The notes below the pieces were generated by a model that ran no database searches, was not told the DNA's origin, and worked only from the letters and a program-made list of their open reading frames with translations. Positions 1 through 13,241 of a DNA stretch of 64,000 nucleotides are shown one piece after another. The DNA is from Clitopilus passeckerianus. Its lineage: Eukaryota; Basidiomycota; Agaricomycetes; Agaricales; Entolomataceae. Every line of letters begins with the position of its first letter. The stretch's first letter is position 1. The stretch is taken from the NCBI GenBank assembly GCA_944990035.1, contig CALYLX010000157.1, forward strand, positions 62,001 to 126,000, given 5' to 3'. The position numbers were made by a program, and so were the translations under genes.

Positions 1-212
1 TATGAAACAGCTTCATATCCGACATGTCGTTAGAATAAGACTAGATAGATAGACTGAACCGGTTGAAGAAATCTCCGACGCGCAGAATTCAGTCGATTCT
101 CTAACGATGGGAGACGATCCGGACAATTCCAGGCGAATTGACGCGATTTCCGGATATAGAGTCTTCACTGGGCTTCATGTTCGAGCCCCTTGAACCGATT
201 ACCATTGACAAT

Positions 213-1209
213 CTAGAATCTCTCTACATCTTGTAGCATCGCCCACATTGGGAAGCTTCCTGTCCCTCCTGTAAACTCGGTTTCTCCCTTCACTTCGAAC
301 CCCAATTTCTTGTATATGCCAACCTGTAGATGGTGTTCAAGCAGAAACCTAGCGAAGGCAAACGAACTCACATTCAGCTCAGTTGCAGCCTCCAGGCATA
401 AAGGCGCGTTTGACTCTATAGCCTGTATTAAATCGTAAGATGGGCCATTCGATAGAGCCAGAAACTTCACACACTTTGGGCTTGATCCTCTCAATTAATG
501 CTCTGGCGATGCCCCGGCGTTGGTGATCAGGGTGAACGCCAAAGGATTGTAAGTGCCACGAATTGAGCTTTGTACCAGCGCCAAACGCCTTTGAAGTAAA
601 TCCCCCATACCCGGGCAGGAACTTGGTGAACTTCTGAGGATGGTGGCACAAATAGAATGGGGGGAAACTCACATCATTTGACCACCAGTTTTTCAGGGAC
701 TCTGAGAATCTACTCCAAAGAATACTCAATGCTTCTTTGCGCTGATCCTCACTGGACTGGGGGGTCAGAAAGGGTACACAAGGCTCAAGAGGGAAGTTCA
801 GAGCATACGAATCATACATCTCCCGGCCGGGAGGGTACCAGACTGCTACTCCGACAATCGTTCCCTGCTCTTCATCGGCCTTGGCTACGTATACTTCACC
901 TCCTAAATATCCGGCCAATGCGGTAGAGTACAGGAAGTCACCATAGAATTCGGTGTCCCTGTCGAGGACGACAGCGGTGAATTCATCTGTGGGCAGAATT
1001 GTTAGCGTAGAACGGTTTGGATTCGTTGGGATATCTCCGAACCTTTGGCAAATGCAGCCGCAAAGGTGTCCTTGATCTGCTGCTTCGTAACCTCTGCGTG
1101 TGCCATGGTATTTAGGGGCTGGTACGGGCTAACCAACTCATGAGATCGATCACTCACCATCAAGCTTGGTCACTCTCTCGATAGTGTAGGGAAAGGTGGG
1201 TGTTGCCAT
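213..1209 (-). CDS. GNAT-family N-acetyltransferase
   Basis: Four exons (1209-1158, 1093-1043, 986-475, 422-213) join in phase to give 274 residues. The acetyl-CoA-binding motif A is visible as SFGVHPDHQRRGIARALIE, with the R-R-G-x-A loop. It is followed, after a 52-base intron, by the usual GNAT C-terminal strand-helix with YKKLGFEVKGE. The family moves an acetyl group from acetyl-CoA to an amine; the substrate cannot be read here. There is no signal peptide or membrane segment, so it is probably cytosolic. The start is the ATG that opens MATPTFPY. Each intron has a GT donor and AG acceptor. The gene converges on nothing nearby and lies about 600 bases from the next gene. The family call is firm; the specific function is unknown. 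Confidence 0.85.
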
Positions 1210-1817
1210 GGGTTAACCGTCTCGATTGCCGCCTTGTAATTGGGTAGACAAGACGAGGAGGGTTCACCTCTATCGCTTTATGTATACTGGCCACTGCATG
1301 AAACCTGATGCCTGATACTCCATGCGGCATGCGGCCGTCTCAGTTGGATCGCTGCTTTCTAGATAGCGGTTGGATTCCCCGTTGTGCATCAAGATCATCA
1401 TTATGATATTGAAGTAGTGCATTACGGCCACATGTGGCCGGGTGTCTATTCGCTCTATTCCGCTGCATGCAGCCTCAAATCCCTGGATGGATGGAACGAA
1501 CGATGCTGATATTAGATGCGCTAAGCTCTAGCTATGAGATTCAAGTAAAAAGTAACGGATATTAGAGGTGGTATGCAAAAAGAGGGAAACTACGTATCTA
1601 GGCCACGAATGTGTATAACTCTGCAAAAGACACAATAGAAGGTAAAAGGCAGGGAGTAACACGTATAACCGAAAAAAATGCAGCAGGAAAGAGTGTAACT
1701 TAATATAAAGTAAGGCGATCAAGGAACAGCAACATAGGACTGAAGGATAGGAGTGGATGAACGAAAACCAGACTCAGAAGTGGGAGTATCAAATAGTAAC
1801 CAGGCCTCTGCGAGAGC
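1210..1817. other. Not a gene gap: 5' flank of the GNAT gene and 3' flank of the next gene
   Basis: About 600 bases between two minus-strand genes. Short frames on both strands lack splice-consistent extension. No repeat or RNA gene is recognised. Confidence 0.5.
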
Positions 1818-4506
1818 CTACGATGGGTTTCCTGCAATGTCGACGTTCTCGCTGTCGAGCGAGGCCGGAGTTGCCAAAGGTGCACGAGGGAACTTGAAGC
1901 TGCTCATCTTCCTAACCTCATCCTGCTTCGAGGGTGTAGCCTCCGTGTCCAGTCGCGAAAGGTAATCGGGTCGTGGAAGAGCCATAGGACGCAGGCATGA
2001 AGTCTCCACCCCCCGCTCATTGATAAAAACACCTGTTCCCAAACCCAGCTTCAGAATTTGACCATCCTTATCCTGGACCTCTTCCACCGTTGATGAAACT
2101 ACTGCTTTCGCCTGGACACCGAGAACGAAATTATCATTCCCGGTGTAGGGCGCCCACTCTCGACTGATATCCAAAATGGTATTCAGCGAGTCTACACTTC
2201 CTAACAAGGGTATACGAGAACCAGTCTCAGAGTTATTGTCAGGAGTGCAGCCTAGAGGGGCGTATTCGCTATGAGGGGAAGCAGCAGTGAGGACATCCGA
2301 ATCGGCGGAAGAGGGGACGTTGGGAACGGGCTGACAAGTGGGCGGAGACCAGATGGAAGGGGATGACTCTCCGAATGAGGCGAACTGGGCATTGCGTGGC
2401 GTCGACGAAGCCGGAGCTGGTACAGGGGAGGATGAGACGTCGTTCTCCGAGGCGCCGATGTTGGAAATGTCCGACAAGATATTCTCCTTTGAACCTTCGG
2501 CCTTGGCTTTGACGATGCTGTGGCTACGCCTCTTCCTATTAACGAGCCTCTGGAAACGTTCACTCCGGAGGATATCCTTGACACAGGGGTGAATCAGCGG
2601 CCTGGCTTTCTTATCCTTGAGAGGAGCATCGGCAGAAGGACGGGGAGAGCCTGATGATTGTTGACCTGGGAGCACCGATTTCTCCAATTCTGCAATTCGG
2701 TTGTCCAACGAGAGCGTCTTGTTGAGCCTGGGGCGCTTGTTGATGCTTGGAATTTCGGCCTTGGGCACTTCCTCATCGTTGGACTCGGCATCGGCATCGT
2801 AGTTGGTGACTTTGGCCTTCGCCTTCTTATATTTCTTCTTGTTCTTCTGTGCCTTCTTAGGAATTGATGGAGTATCTGGCACCGGTGTCAGTAAGTGGGG
2901 TGAAGCGGGAACGATTTCGACATACCTGTCTCGCTATCTACCAATTCCGACCTATCTCTCCTCACAAAGCCGTTCAAAATGGTGACCTCTACTATACAGG
3001 CTTAGCTCAAATCAATAGTGATAGATAGTTGTCAACTTACCATCCATATCCACTTCCTCATAATCGGTATCACAGGTATAGTCAGGCCCGGGGGTTTCGC
3101 CTGAGGAAAAGATGTCAGCCTCGGCCGGATAGGAAGGTACAGGAGCAGGAACTTACGAGCAGCAGCAGGAGACGACTCTGAAGGCCCGTTGCCCAAGTTA
3201 CATCCGCGAAGGAAGCCAGATAAACCAAACCAGAATATTGCAAGCCCAATCCAACGGTAAGCATACGGGTCTTCTCCAAAATAGTTGATCCCCTCTATGA
3301 GCTCGACCCCGATAGCAGCCATACAGACGACGTCCTCGAATGCTGCGGTGAGACCACTCTTCAGACCGCTGCGTTGCTTGATTACACCGGGTACTTTGTC
3401 GGAGGGAGAGATGGTATGTCGAAGGAGGATAACAAAAGCCACGATTCCCGAGTTGTCTTTAGCGTATGCATCCAAGGCTTGAAACACCAAAAAGTCCATA
3501 ATCGACGTCGGGTTGGGAGGCGTGCCGCATATTACCTTCACCAAGGAACTTTCAATGGAGGATAAGAGCCAAAGAGTGGGGATGAAGAGGATGGGAAAGG
3601 CAAGGGCGAGAGCAAGCCTCTTCTCCTGTCGGACACGGTTCAAAGCCTCCTTAACAAAAGTAGAGAAGTTATCGACGGGCTTGGAGGCGACAAATGGGTA
3701 AGGATCGTCGGTCTTATTGGTTGCATGGGGTAGGTGGCTAGCAGTGAAGGGAGTGACGGTCTCGTTAGGAGTATAGGCTATGGCCGCGAATGGATCAACT
3801 GCAAGCGGTGCTGGATGAACGTAGGTATCTATAATCGAGGCTGGCGAGTAGTTCAGAACGTTTGAGGAAAGTATAGGCGGTGCCGAGGCCAGAATATCAG
3901 GAGGAATTGCGGCTGGGGACTGCTCGACGCCCTGGTGGACAGGGGTAGCATGAAAACAAATGGCATAGATGGCTGGTACCATGACCCTGATCATCGAGAA
4001 GGGTGTGTAACGAGGCATCTTAGTCTAAGGAGGGTAGATACCGGAGACGTATATGTGACAGTGAGTGTACCGTAGAGAGGATAAAGGAAGGGATCTTGGG
4101 CTGACCGGTTTCTTATGAGTGGCATTCGAGATTGAACTGGTTGCTTCGTACTCCGCTTTTGGAGGCTGGTCTGCGATAGAATATGCGTATTGCCACCATA
4201 TATGTCTTTCAGCGGGACTACCATTCGGTCAGTCTTTCTGTGAGGTGCGAAAGCACCCCAGAACGAGGGTGGCGCAATCGAGTATTCCGAGTCGCTCCAA
4301 GATTCGTTCTCAAACGGAGTCGTGTTCAAATCGATGGTTTGAATGTTAAGTAGAGCGTAGCGGTCATCACAGTCCTAGCTTTTCTCCGCATGTTCCACAG
4401 CGCTGCGGTCGTATGGGTCGTAGACGTCGGATGTACCATAGTTGTTGGCCTTGTAGTTGCTTCACGGCCCTTCGGAGGCCAGAGTTTGGCGCTATTTACT
4501 CACCAT
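1818..4506 (-). CDS. Unrecognised membrane protein with long basic C-terminal tail
   Basis: Three introns near the 3' part join the exons 3157-side, 3100-3041, 2991-2926 and 2875-1818 in one phase, which fuses a hydrophobic half to a low-complexity charged half. Hydrophobic stretches include LALALAFPILFIPTLWLL and WIGLAIFWFGLSGFLRG. The second half has a lysine-rich block (KKAQKNKKKYKKAKAK), many Ser/Pro and an SIVKAKAEG region. I do not recognise the family. The 5' end is uncertain. An ATG at 4018 opens the main exon, but the region 4374-4106 is strongly coding-like in composition. It joins in phase to an isolated ATG at 4506-4504 upstream and to 3986 downstream (intron 4105-3987), giving 761 residues; starting at 4018 gives 681. 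The gene is divergent from PRP6 with about 120 bases between start codons in the longer model. Confidence 0.6.
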
Positions 4507-4629
4507 CCCGTTGCAAGGCCAGGTAAATAGAGACAAACAACGCCTCACCGTTCGCGGCAACGACGAGTCCAAGTCAGGCAGCAACCTCAAACCCTTAATT
4601 CCACTTCAAGAGCGGCAAACTAGATAGCC

Positions 4630-7600
4630 ATGTCGTCGAAGCCCAACAAATTGGCATTCTTGTCAATGCCTGCGCCTGCATCTTATGTTGCAGGTTTAGG
4701 TCGAGGGTATGTGCGTTCTGGAAGCCTTGCGCCAATTTTACTAATCCACCCTGCAGTGCATCTGGTTTTACCACTCGTTCTGATATCGGTCCAGCACGAG
4801 AAGGGCCTTCAGCAGAAGCTATTGCGTGCGCATGCCTCGCCTCTTTATTGTTGTTTTTTGGTTAATATATCTTCAGTGAAGCGCAGGCCAAACGCGGGGA
4901 AGAAGCTGAGGTTGATCCCGACCAGTTCCAAGATCCAGACAATGAGTACGGCCTTTTCGCTGGAACGACGTATGAACAAGATGACGAAGAAGCGGACAAG
5001 ATCTACGAACAGGTTGACCAAGCCATGGACTCGAGGCGAAGGGCACGGAGGTTCGTGCTTCCTGGTTAGTCCCCAGAGCTTGGCCGTTGTTCATCTGACT
5101 TCACTTCTTTCATCCTTTCAGAGAGGCCCAGGAGCAGGAAGAGCTCGCGAAGTATCGCGCAGAACGTCCCAAGATTCAGCAACAGTTCGCAGACTTGAAG
5201 CGAGGGCTATCAGCCGTAACCGACTCAGAGTGGGAGAGCATTCCGGAAGTTGGGAACCTTACCAGACGAAAGAGGCAAAAACAAGACAGGGCATATGCTG
5301 TTCCAGACAGTATAATTGTCGGCGACAGGAACAAAAACGAGTACGAGAGTTCCCTGGATGCACGGCAGCAGGTTCGTTTATGTTATTCAGAAGGCTCATG
5401 ACAACAGCTCATCGCCCCTCTTAGGCCACTGGATTTGAGACGCCTGCAGACTCCGGAACTCTCACCAATTTCGTCGAAATTGGTCAAGCTCGAGACAAGA
5501 TTCTCTCGTTGAAACTGGATCAAGTATGCGTATTTCTGGTGTCAGACTGTTCACAATTTTCTGACCCATTCAATCAGGTTTCTAATACTGCGACTACTAC
5601 ATCCGGATCTGCCACCTCCATCGACCCTAAAGGCTACCTCACCTCCCTTGACAGTGTCATAATCAAATCCGATGCGGAAATTGGCGACATCAAGCGAGCG
5701 CGAATGCTCTTCGACTCTCTGGTCAAGTCCAATCCAAAGCACGCACCAGGATGGATTGCTGCAGCATGTCTAGAGGAGCACGCAGGTCGAATGGTTGCTG
5801 CACGGAAACTGATCAAGGCAGGATGCGAGCAGTGTCCCAAGAGTGAAGATGTTTGGCTTGAGGCCGCTCGGCTACATGTAGGTTTGGCTAGTCGCATTTA
5901 CGGAGCCCATTTAATGGTCATATCACTTTCAGAATAACAACGACGCCAAGATCATATTGGCCAACGCGGTCCAACATGTTGGGCAAAGTGTCAAGATATG
6001 GATGGCAGCCGCCGACCTAGAGCAAGAAACTCAGGCCAAGAAACGCGTCCTGCGCAAAGGTATGTCTGCCATGTTTAATCAGTACACCTCACTCATTTTC
6101 CTCTGCTCCAGCCCTTGAACAGATTCCTAACTCCGTCCGCCTATGGAAAGAAACAGTCAACCTCGAATCCTCCATAGCCGATGCTCGCATCCTTCTCTCC
6201 CGTGCTGTCGAAGTTATACCTCTTTCCGTTGAGCTTTGGCTAGCCCTTGCTCGATTAGAGACCCCGGACAAGGCCAAAGCTGTTCTGAACAAGGCGCGCA
6301 AAGCCGTCCCTACCAGCCACGAGATCTGGATAGCTGCCGGCCGCCTTCTCGAGCAAGATTCCCATGCACCTGTTAAGGAAAATGGCGGCGAACGCAAAAA
6401 GACGGAAGAGGAGTTCAACAAGTCACTTGATATGGTGGACAAGACCATTGAAGCCGGTGTCCGCGAGCTTCGTCGGCACCAGGTTTTGCTTACCCGCGAG
6501 CAATGGTTGAAGGAGGCTGAACGGTGCGAGTCAGAGGGTTCTCCACGAACAAGCGAGGCTATTATTAAAGCCACTGTGTCGATGGACATCGAGGAGGAAG
6601 ATCGCTACGATACCTGGACGGGAGATGTTGAAAGCGCAGAGTCGAGAGGGATGGTGTCAACGGCAAGAGCAATTCTGGCCTATGCGCTCAAGGTCTACCC
6701 CGATAGGAAGGCGCTCTGGTGGAGAGCTGCTGAACTGGAGAAGGCACATGGAACAAGGTTTGACTTTTGTGTTTTCAACTCTTCTACCTTAGCTCATTGT
6801 TTGGTTGTATAGGGAAAGCCTCAGCGCTATCCTCGAAAGAGCCGTCATCCATTGTCCTCAAGCAGAGTCGCTCTGGCTCATGGGTGCCAAGGAGAAATGG
6901 CTCGCAGGCGACGTACCAGCTGCTCGTGAGGTTCTGGAACGTGCTTTCGTTGCCAACCCAGAGAGCGAGCAGATTTGGCTGGCTGCTGTTAAACTTGAGG
7001 CCGAGAATGGGGAGTTGGGTGTTGCCCGCGAGTTGCTGATTCGTGCGCGGACTGTCGCTGATACAGAAAGGGCATGTTACACTCTCCGGTCATCTTTCGG
7101 TCGATACTGATACTTTCTATCAGATTTGGATGAAGTCTGCGGTCTTCGAGAGACAGCAAGGCCAATCTGATGCAGCTTTGGAGACACTCGCAGCTGCTCT
7201 CAAGAAATTCCCAAAGTTTGCCAAATTGTACATGATACAGGGGCAGATTATGCAAGCAAAGAAAAACCTCTCTGGCGCACGTGCCGCCTTCGCTGCCGGT
7301 TGTAAAGCCTGCCCGAAAGAAACGACGCTGTGGATCCTTGCTAGTCGCTTGGAAGAGGCTGACAACAGAAGCATCAAGGCTCGTGCCTTACTGGAGAAAG
7401 CACGGCTGGTAAACCCAGCGTCGGAAGAGCTCTGGGCGGAGTCCGTTGGAGTTGAAGAGCGTTCGGGTGGCGCTGCTCAAGCCAAGTCCATGTTGGCACG
7501 CGCCTTGCAAGAATGCCCTTCGTCCGGTCCCTTATGGTCAATGACAATTTGGAGCGAACCACGCCCGACGAGGAAGCGACGCAGTGCCGATGCTCTAACG

Positions 7601-7967
7601 AAGACGAATAATCATCCCATCATTATCTGCACTGTCGCGCGCATGTTCTGGCAAGAAAGAAAACTGGAGAAGGCTAGGGAATGGTTGGGAAAGTCCGTTA
7701 AAGATGCTGAGGGCAAGGATCTTGGTGACCTATGGGGTTGGTGGCTGAAGTTTGAACGAGAACATGGGACGGAGGTACGCGTTCATAACGAAGAAATGGA
7801 CTCGTTCTGACAACATGTTCTAGGAGCATCGCGAACTTGTCCGAAATGCCTGTGAGGCAGCAGACCCACATCACTCTCATGTATGGCAGTCTGCCTCGAA
7901 GGACGATAAGAATAGGGGTAAATCTGTGCGACAGATACTGGAGATAGTTGCGGATGAGCTACGCTAG
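4630..7967 (+). CDS. PRP6: Pre-mRNA splicing factor PRP6/PRP1 (U4/U6.U5 tri-snRNP TPR-like protein)
   Basis: The N-terminus [21 protein letters not shown] followed after a short intron by [17 protein letters not shown] is the PRP1 N-terminal domain. Next come [30 protein letters not shown] sequence and then many HAT/TPR-like repeats of about 34 residues (for example [19 protein letters not shown] and [13 protein letters not shown]). The C-terminal [16 protein letters not shown] segment is also characteristic. In yeast and human, PRP6 bridges U5 and U4/U6 in the tri-snRNP in the nucleus. At least seven introns of 50-65 bases are consistent with one continuous protein of about 900 residues, the family's normal size. 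The stop is TAG at 7965. No defect is seen. Confidence 0.95.
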
Positions 7968-8412
7968 GTGTAGAGATATCTTCGTTGTGTTGAGCCATGA
8001 CTTGACATGCAATTTTGAAAATTCAAGTAAAGGACGAATGATGACCGACCATCAACTTCGGGAGCTTGAGCTCTGACTGCCTCTCCTGAACCTACCTTCG
8101 TCCAATATCCCTTTGGGCCCGGTTGATGTACCGTTGCCGAAACATCAGGGCTGAGCCTAACCAACGCCCTTCAGAGTTGTTCGAAGTTAGCCTTCGCTTT
8201 ATGCATGGGTCACGCTTGGCTAGCCATTCAAATCCGTGTCTCCCCGTTCTGAAAGTGCAAAAAATTTGCTGGTAATTCAATGAAGACATACAATATATAC
8301 TCTATTACTATGTACATATCATTCAACTGTCCTTCTCAGTAACTCAACAGTAATAGCTAATTACAATAGACAGATACTTGATGTGTGGTTGCTGTAACTA
8401 CTAGGCTCAAGA
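7968..8412. other. Intergenic, convergent 3' ends
   Basis: Lies between the stop codons of PRP6 (+) and the first seven-helix gene (-). No coding frame, repeat or RNA gene is recognised. Confidence 0.5.
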
Positions 8413-9738
8413 CTATGCTGAGTATTCAGATCGAGGTGAGTATTCCTCGTTGGATACCGACACCGAGTCCAAGGTCACCAATGGAATTGTGCTCTCAGAT
8501 TCGTCGTCCGAGGAAGCGTCGGCAGCTATTTCCATGTTGCGGATCATCTTACATGCCTGAAATCAGGGGTGAGCATACAAGCAAGAGAGATATGACGGGA
8601 TACTCACTATTACTGACATAACGACAACTGAGAGTCTGAAACGGGTTCGTTAGCACGAGCTTGACTGGGTTTAAAGAGGTCCGCTCACGGGAAGAACAAC
8701 GTAGGTGCAAACCCTGGGAGGACTGTTTGTAACATCTCGTCATGGTTGAGGATAAGTTGACTTGACGCCGCCATAAACAAGACTGAGTAGAAGATCCGTA
8801 AGAAAAAGAACTATCAAGATGCAAGGCCTCACATACATAGGATTGCGACGTGCGTCCGTGAACCCTCCCCGGTAATCAGATCAAGCAGTGGCATGTGCAT
8901 TGCTCTAGTCTTGAGAGAAGTAAGATACCAGATGGTAACCTGAGTTATTGCGGAATTTGCTCTAAACGCTTGTGTCAAAACCCCAGGCAAGGTCCTAACG
9001 AGAGAAAACTTACGGGACAATTGCGACCTGTAGAGGCATCTGGACGGTGATGCACATTCCAGACACCTTGATTTTGGGAAGGTATAGAATTTGCAACACA
9101 ACGCTCATCACTGTCTGCACGCCAACCAGGCTTCTGAGCCCAAGACGAAGCTTAGAGCTGTTGTTAAGACGATATACTGCACGGGTAATTTGAGAGTCAG
9201 ATGTCAATACTTGCAGTGAACGTGAGCCTACTCACGTCGTTGGATAGCGGCGAGTTCCAGCATGAGTTGTAGACTTTGGCTCGACATCATCATGTAAAAA
9301 TACCAGGCATGGCATACGTTTGGAGGAACCGAGGAGCCTTGGTAGTCAAAGAACCCGGAGGCTATCCAGATGTTGGCACTTCAACACAATTTCAGCATGA
9401 ACATCACGAGGCAACCATAGAGTGGGGATCTTACATCTGTATCAACAAGCCGAAGTAACGTGAGTAGACATATTGGCACTTGACGAAAGTTATTGGACGT
9501 CTATATACCAATCATTCAGGCATATTCCAGCAGCCTACAGTGAGAACGTACCGCCAGATGTACCCTATTTCGAAAGGGAGACCATTCAGCCAATCATACG
9601 CTTGAAAGGTGAGTCCAGAGTCTTGAAAAACAGATTGATTGTTAACCAGCTAATTGGGCGAAGGAGATTGCAATACTCACAAGAGGCGTAATGCAAAAGG
9701 TTGTCGACAGTGAATCCTGCCTCGTTCAAGTCCTCCAT
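8413..9738 (-). CDS. DUF6533-like seven-helix membrane protein, copy A
   Basis: Nine small exons join in the phase series shared by all nine copies (1,2,2,1,2,1,2,0). Landmarks in order: YSGLTFQAYDWLNGLPFE with the aromatic-rich first helix, FVKCQYVYSRYFGLLIQ, the third helix ending LELAAIQRR, the fourth LVGVQTVMSVVLQILYLP, VTIWYLTSLKT, then a C-terminal CKMIRNMEI followed by an acidic Ser-rich tail of about 45 residues. Seven membrane spans fit the pattern of the basidiomycete DUF6533 families, whose function is unknown. Start chosen at the ATG 9738 (MEDLNEAGF); a GTG further up in frame is not a plausible eukaryotic start, and a stop precedes it. First of three minus-strand copies. Confidence 0.7.
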
Positions 9739-10915
9739 AACCTGCGGTGGTAATCGTTCAGCTGGCACATATGTAGGCGCCCGAGGGATTCTTCATGAGC
9801 TGAAGCGAGAAATGCTGACTGTTGCATTCTCAAGCTTTGGACCCTGCAACTAATTTCCGGGCCTGGACGGAGCGGCCTCAATGAATTAAGACTTCCCCTG
9901 ACTGTACCTGTCGTTACCAGCTTTCTAGAATTACTCCCGCCCACCATAGCATTTCCCCATTTACACCGTTTTTGGCAACTAACTGGTTCAAGGACTCTCA
10001 AGTTGCGGCTTGGACGTATCAGTTTATAAACTTGACGAAATCATCACGCACAGCCCTATCCTGCCCACTACAAAGACCGTACCAGTCTGCAGATGCTTTA
10101 AGAGCCTAACTGTCGGTTAACGGCGACCTCATTCATAGATCACGTTTGGGATTCAATTCCTAGATTACCATTCAAACAGACTACGCACGGTGCTGCGGCG
10201 TACTTTATTCGAAAGACGTGGGAGTACAGCCGTTGTCGACGGTGTTCGAGGAGCTTGTATAGAAGGAGATCGAGCTTTTCCCCTTGATGTTTCTTGATCA
10301 ATACAAACATAAGCGACCGAAACCATTGAAAGGTTGCCTCGGAGTCCACCCTACCCCAGTGTCCTCGAGATGGTTTGCGCACACGTTCTAAGGACCACAA
10401 GTTCTAATATATCATACTTTGAAACGCGGACAAACCCAAGTCGTTGGGCATTCCTTCTAGCTACGAAATTGATTTGAACTTGATGGACCAACACTAACCA
10501 CCACCTGTCTACATATTCACATGGGGGTGGAGGTTAGAAATTGCATATGAGGAGCGGGAGTATATGTAGGAAGGAATATATATGTTGCCCTGCAGTGTCA
10601 TGGAGATACGATTGGAAGCAGGCTGTGAAACAGATAACTCAAGTTGCTGTGAGCCCGTGACAAAATATTCAACCCAAGCCCAGAACCCAATCCATGTAGA
10701 GTTAGCTGGTGGACGCCAGGAAGAGCATCGTCAAAAATCTCGATTAGACATTCGCCATTGCACCGCCTGGATTAGCATAGGCGTGATCACTGCATTCAAA
10801 ACCAGCCTGAGTTAGAATGCGCGGAGGAAATTAACAAGGACTCACATGGAGCGACTATTGGGTGGTGGGCAAGAGGAAAGGATCTGAACAATGGGAATGG
10901 CATTCAGACTGAGGG
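9739..10915. other. Spacer between seven-helix copies A and B
   Basis: About 1.2 kb. Frames such as 10140-10400 (-) and 10582-10815 (+) have no splice-consistent neighbours or recognisable motif. I see no intact gene and no clear relic of the family. Confidence 0.45.
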
Positions 10916-12229
10916 TTACCCATGGGAACTGGCCTCCTCTTCCGAGGATGACTCCCGAGAGTTCAAAGGCACTAAAGCAATTATTGAATCGCCTGAGCCG
11001 CGTTCGTCGCCAGTCGTCTGTCTGGAAACTTTCTCCGTATTCTTGATCATTTTGCATGTCTGGTGCAATATGAAGGTTAGGATTCAAGGCTTCGAATCGG
11101 TAAGCCTTACTACTAAGGAAACAACAAGTACGAATATCCTGGGATGGTGGGGTGAGTTGAGTTACGTTCGCCCATTCTGAATGAATGTACCTACGGAAAT
11201 AATAGAGGGGATAAATGAGGGCGAACCAGACCCAGGTTGTTGAGGGTTACCTGGGTGGCCACAGCGAAGAGTAGGGCTAGGAAGCCTCATTTGGTGATAC
11301 GGGTCAAGAAATAAGGAAAAGACTGAGCCTTACGGAGAAGGGCAGTGAGGGTCCGTGAACCATCCCTAACAATGTGGTGCAGTATAGGGACATGCAAGCC
11401 GCCTGCTCTGCGAAATGTCAAAGCCCAAATTGTTACCTGCGTAGTCGCCTGCATCAATCTATAAAGATAGGTAATTTATGGTTCACGTAGCGCTTAAGCG
11501 TTACTCACGGAACCAAAGCAATTGGCAATGGAAAATGCTGCGGAACGCAGATGCCCGTTGTTTCTATCTGAGGAATGTATGTGAAGTGCAACGCGAAGTT
11601 GAGTATCGTCTCGACGCCAGCTAATGATCCGAGAAGGAGCAGCAGGTTCTCATTCTGCTCATATATAATATACACTGCGGAATCCACGGTTCAGTCCGGA
11701 GGGTTAGACAAATCGGATTGTATACTCACATCGTTGAATGGCGGTGGCCTCCAAAGATAGGAGAAGGCTTTGACAAGTCGTCACTTGGAAGGAAAATAAG
11801 AGGTGGCAGATAACACGAGGAACTGGCACGAAGGAAGCTTCATATCGATTGAGCCGATTGACCAGAACCACCTGTGCCCTTCACAAAAAACTCAGCAGGG
11901 GAACCCCTTGAACAAGTGTAATCTCGCTGACATCTGTGCCAATAGCCCCGAGTAGCGAGAGTAGACGTATTGACACTTGACCAGAGTTATGGGACCTCTA
12001 GGATGCCGATCAGTTAAGAAGAAGCGAAGACACGACGTTTTGAGACCCTACTTCCAGACGTGGGCTATCTCAAAAGGAAGACTGCTCAACCACTCGTAGA
12101 CCTGAAATGTGAGGATGGAGTCTGTCAAACGTTTAGTTCCGAAAGATAAGCAACAACATGGGGAAATGGCCTACACATGGCGTACTGGAGGAAGTCACTT
12201 GACACCCTTGCCTCGATGGTCCCCTCCAT
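10916..12229 (-). CDS. DUF6533-like seven-helix membrane protein, copy B
   Basis: The exon chain can be followed end to end. MEGTIEARVSSDFLQYAM is followed by YSILTFQVYEWLSSLPFEIAHVW, then TLVKCQYVYSRYSGLLAQ, a third helix ending SLEATAIQR, VETILNFALHFTYIP, a QVTIWALTF segment, LLFAVATQVTLNN, and finally TCKMIKNTEKV with a Ser/Glu tail. All introns have GT..AG ends and the family's phases, so the gene is apparently intact. The fourth exon begins at an AAG acceptor (GGCACAG read in frame as Met-Ala-Gln). An in-frame ATG lies two codons upstream (12235). The last exon resembles that of copy A most closely, which fits a local duplication. Confidence 0.68.
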
Positions 12230-13241
12230 GGTCATGACGGTTGGAGAGCAAACCACTCCCTTTGTGTATATATGACACCTGAAATCTCGACGTATGGCTG
12301 TATCCGCCGATAGAAAATAACCTCATGCCACTTTAGCCCTGACCGGAAAGGTACTAGCCTGCAGCGTGATCAGATGGAGGCGACGTCTTGTTGAAAAGTT
12401 GGCACGCAGCTCTTGGATTTTTTTTTTGGAACGCCACGCGCACTATGAAGCAAATAATTTGCTAGGCATTGAGGGCTAAAACTCCGACAAGTACCCAAAT
12501 TTTTATGCATGTAAAAGTTCAGCGTTAAGTTTGAGTTTCCCCATAAGGACCCACTATGTATTGATGGCCATCAATTTACTGAGATCTGAGCTGATCGCCG
12601 TTCGGCAAAATTTCTGGGAACAAATCGATCGACTTCGACTGGCGTTTGCCTAGCGTTTGCAGAGCGCTCATCATTCCCAGACCTATGTAAATGACAGAGG
12701 CCGTCAGATTATTGAGTGACTAGGCTTCCTCAGCTTATTTAATTGTCAAGATCCTATTTCTCAATCCAGGAGCCAAGATTCAAGGGTCGTGTGGAAAACC
12801 AGACCTCAAGAGAGCAATTAACAATTGCTAAGGACCTGCTTGTCTAGGAAGTTTGCCGCAACTGGCCAATATTTACAGGCTCAAGTACTCGCACTGGCAG
12901 CACCTCCGAACGTCCAGGTCCACCCTCCCGACAATTGACCCTCGCCTTTCAAAATTACCCTCTGCCAAGATACCGCCCATGTCAGCTACGTTGTTCTAAT
13001 CGCATCCATGAGCGAAACTCTATGATATCTATGACACTAAGCCACTATCGATGATGTCGGGAACCAAAGGATAGACCGGGGGTGTTGCGCGAGTTTAAAG
13101 CTCTTCATGGAGGCAATACCACGACCCGACCGCGGGCTCGCTAGTAAACCCTCGAGACTCGCGTTGAGCCCTCCAGCGAGGTAAATGAGACCAATGGCCG
13201 GGCTTGAGGATTGGAATACGAGACGAGTTGCTTCATCCCGA
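12230..13241. other. Spacer between seven-helix copies B and C
   Basis: About 1 kb containing a short T-run near 12419-12427. No reading frame with recognisable content, and no repeat matched by eye. Confidence 0.45.

Noticed and set aside
4372..4506. In-frame TAG at about 4377 in front of the upstream exon of the membrane-protein gene
   Set aside because: The TAG is simply the end of an intron running from 4503 to 4375. ATG joined to GAC TGT GAT gives an open frame.
9736..9768. Longer N-terminus of copy A starting at 9768
   Set aside because: The first codon would be GTG and an in-frame stop lies upstream; the ATG at 9738 matches the length of the other copies.
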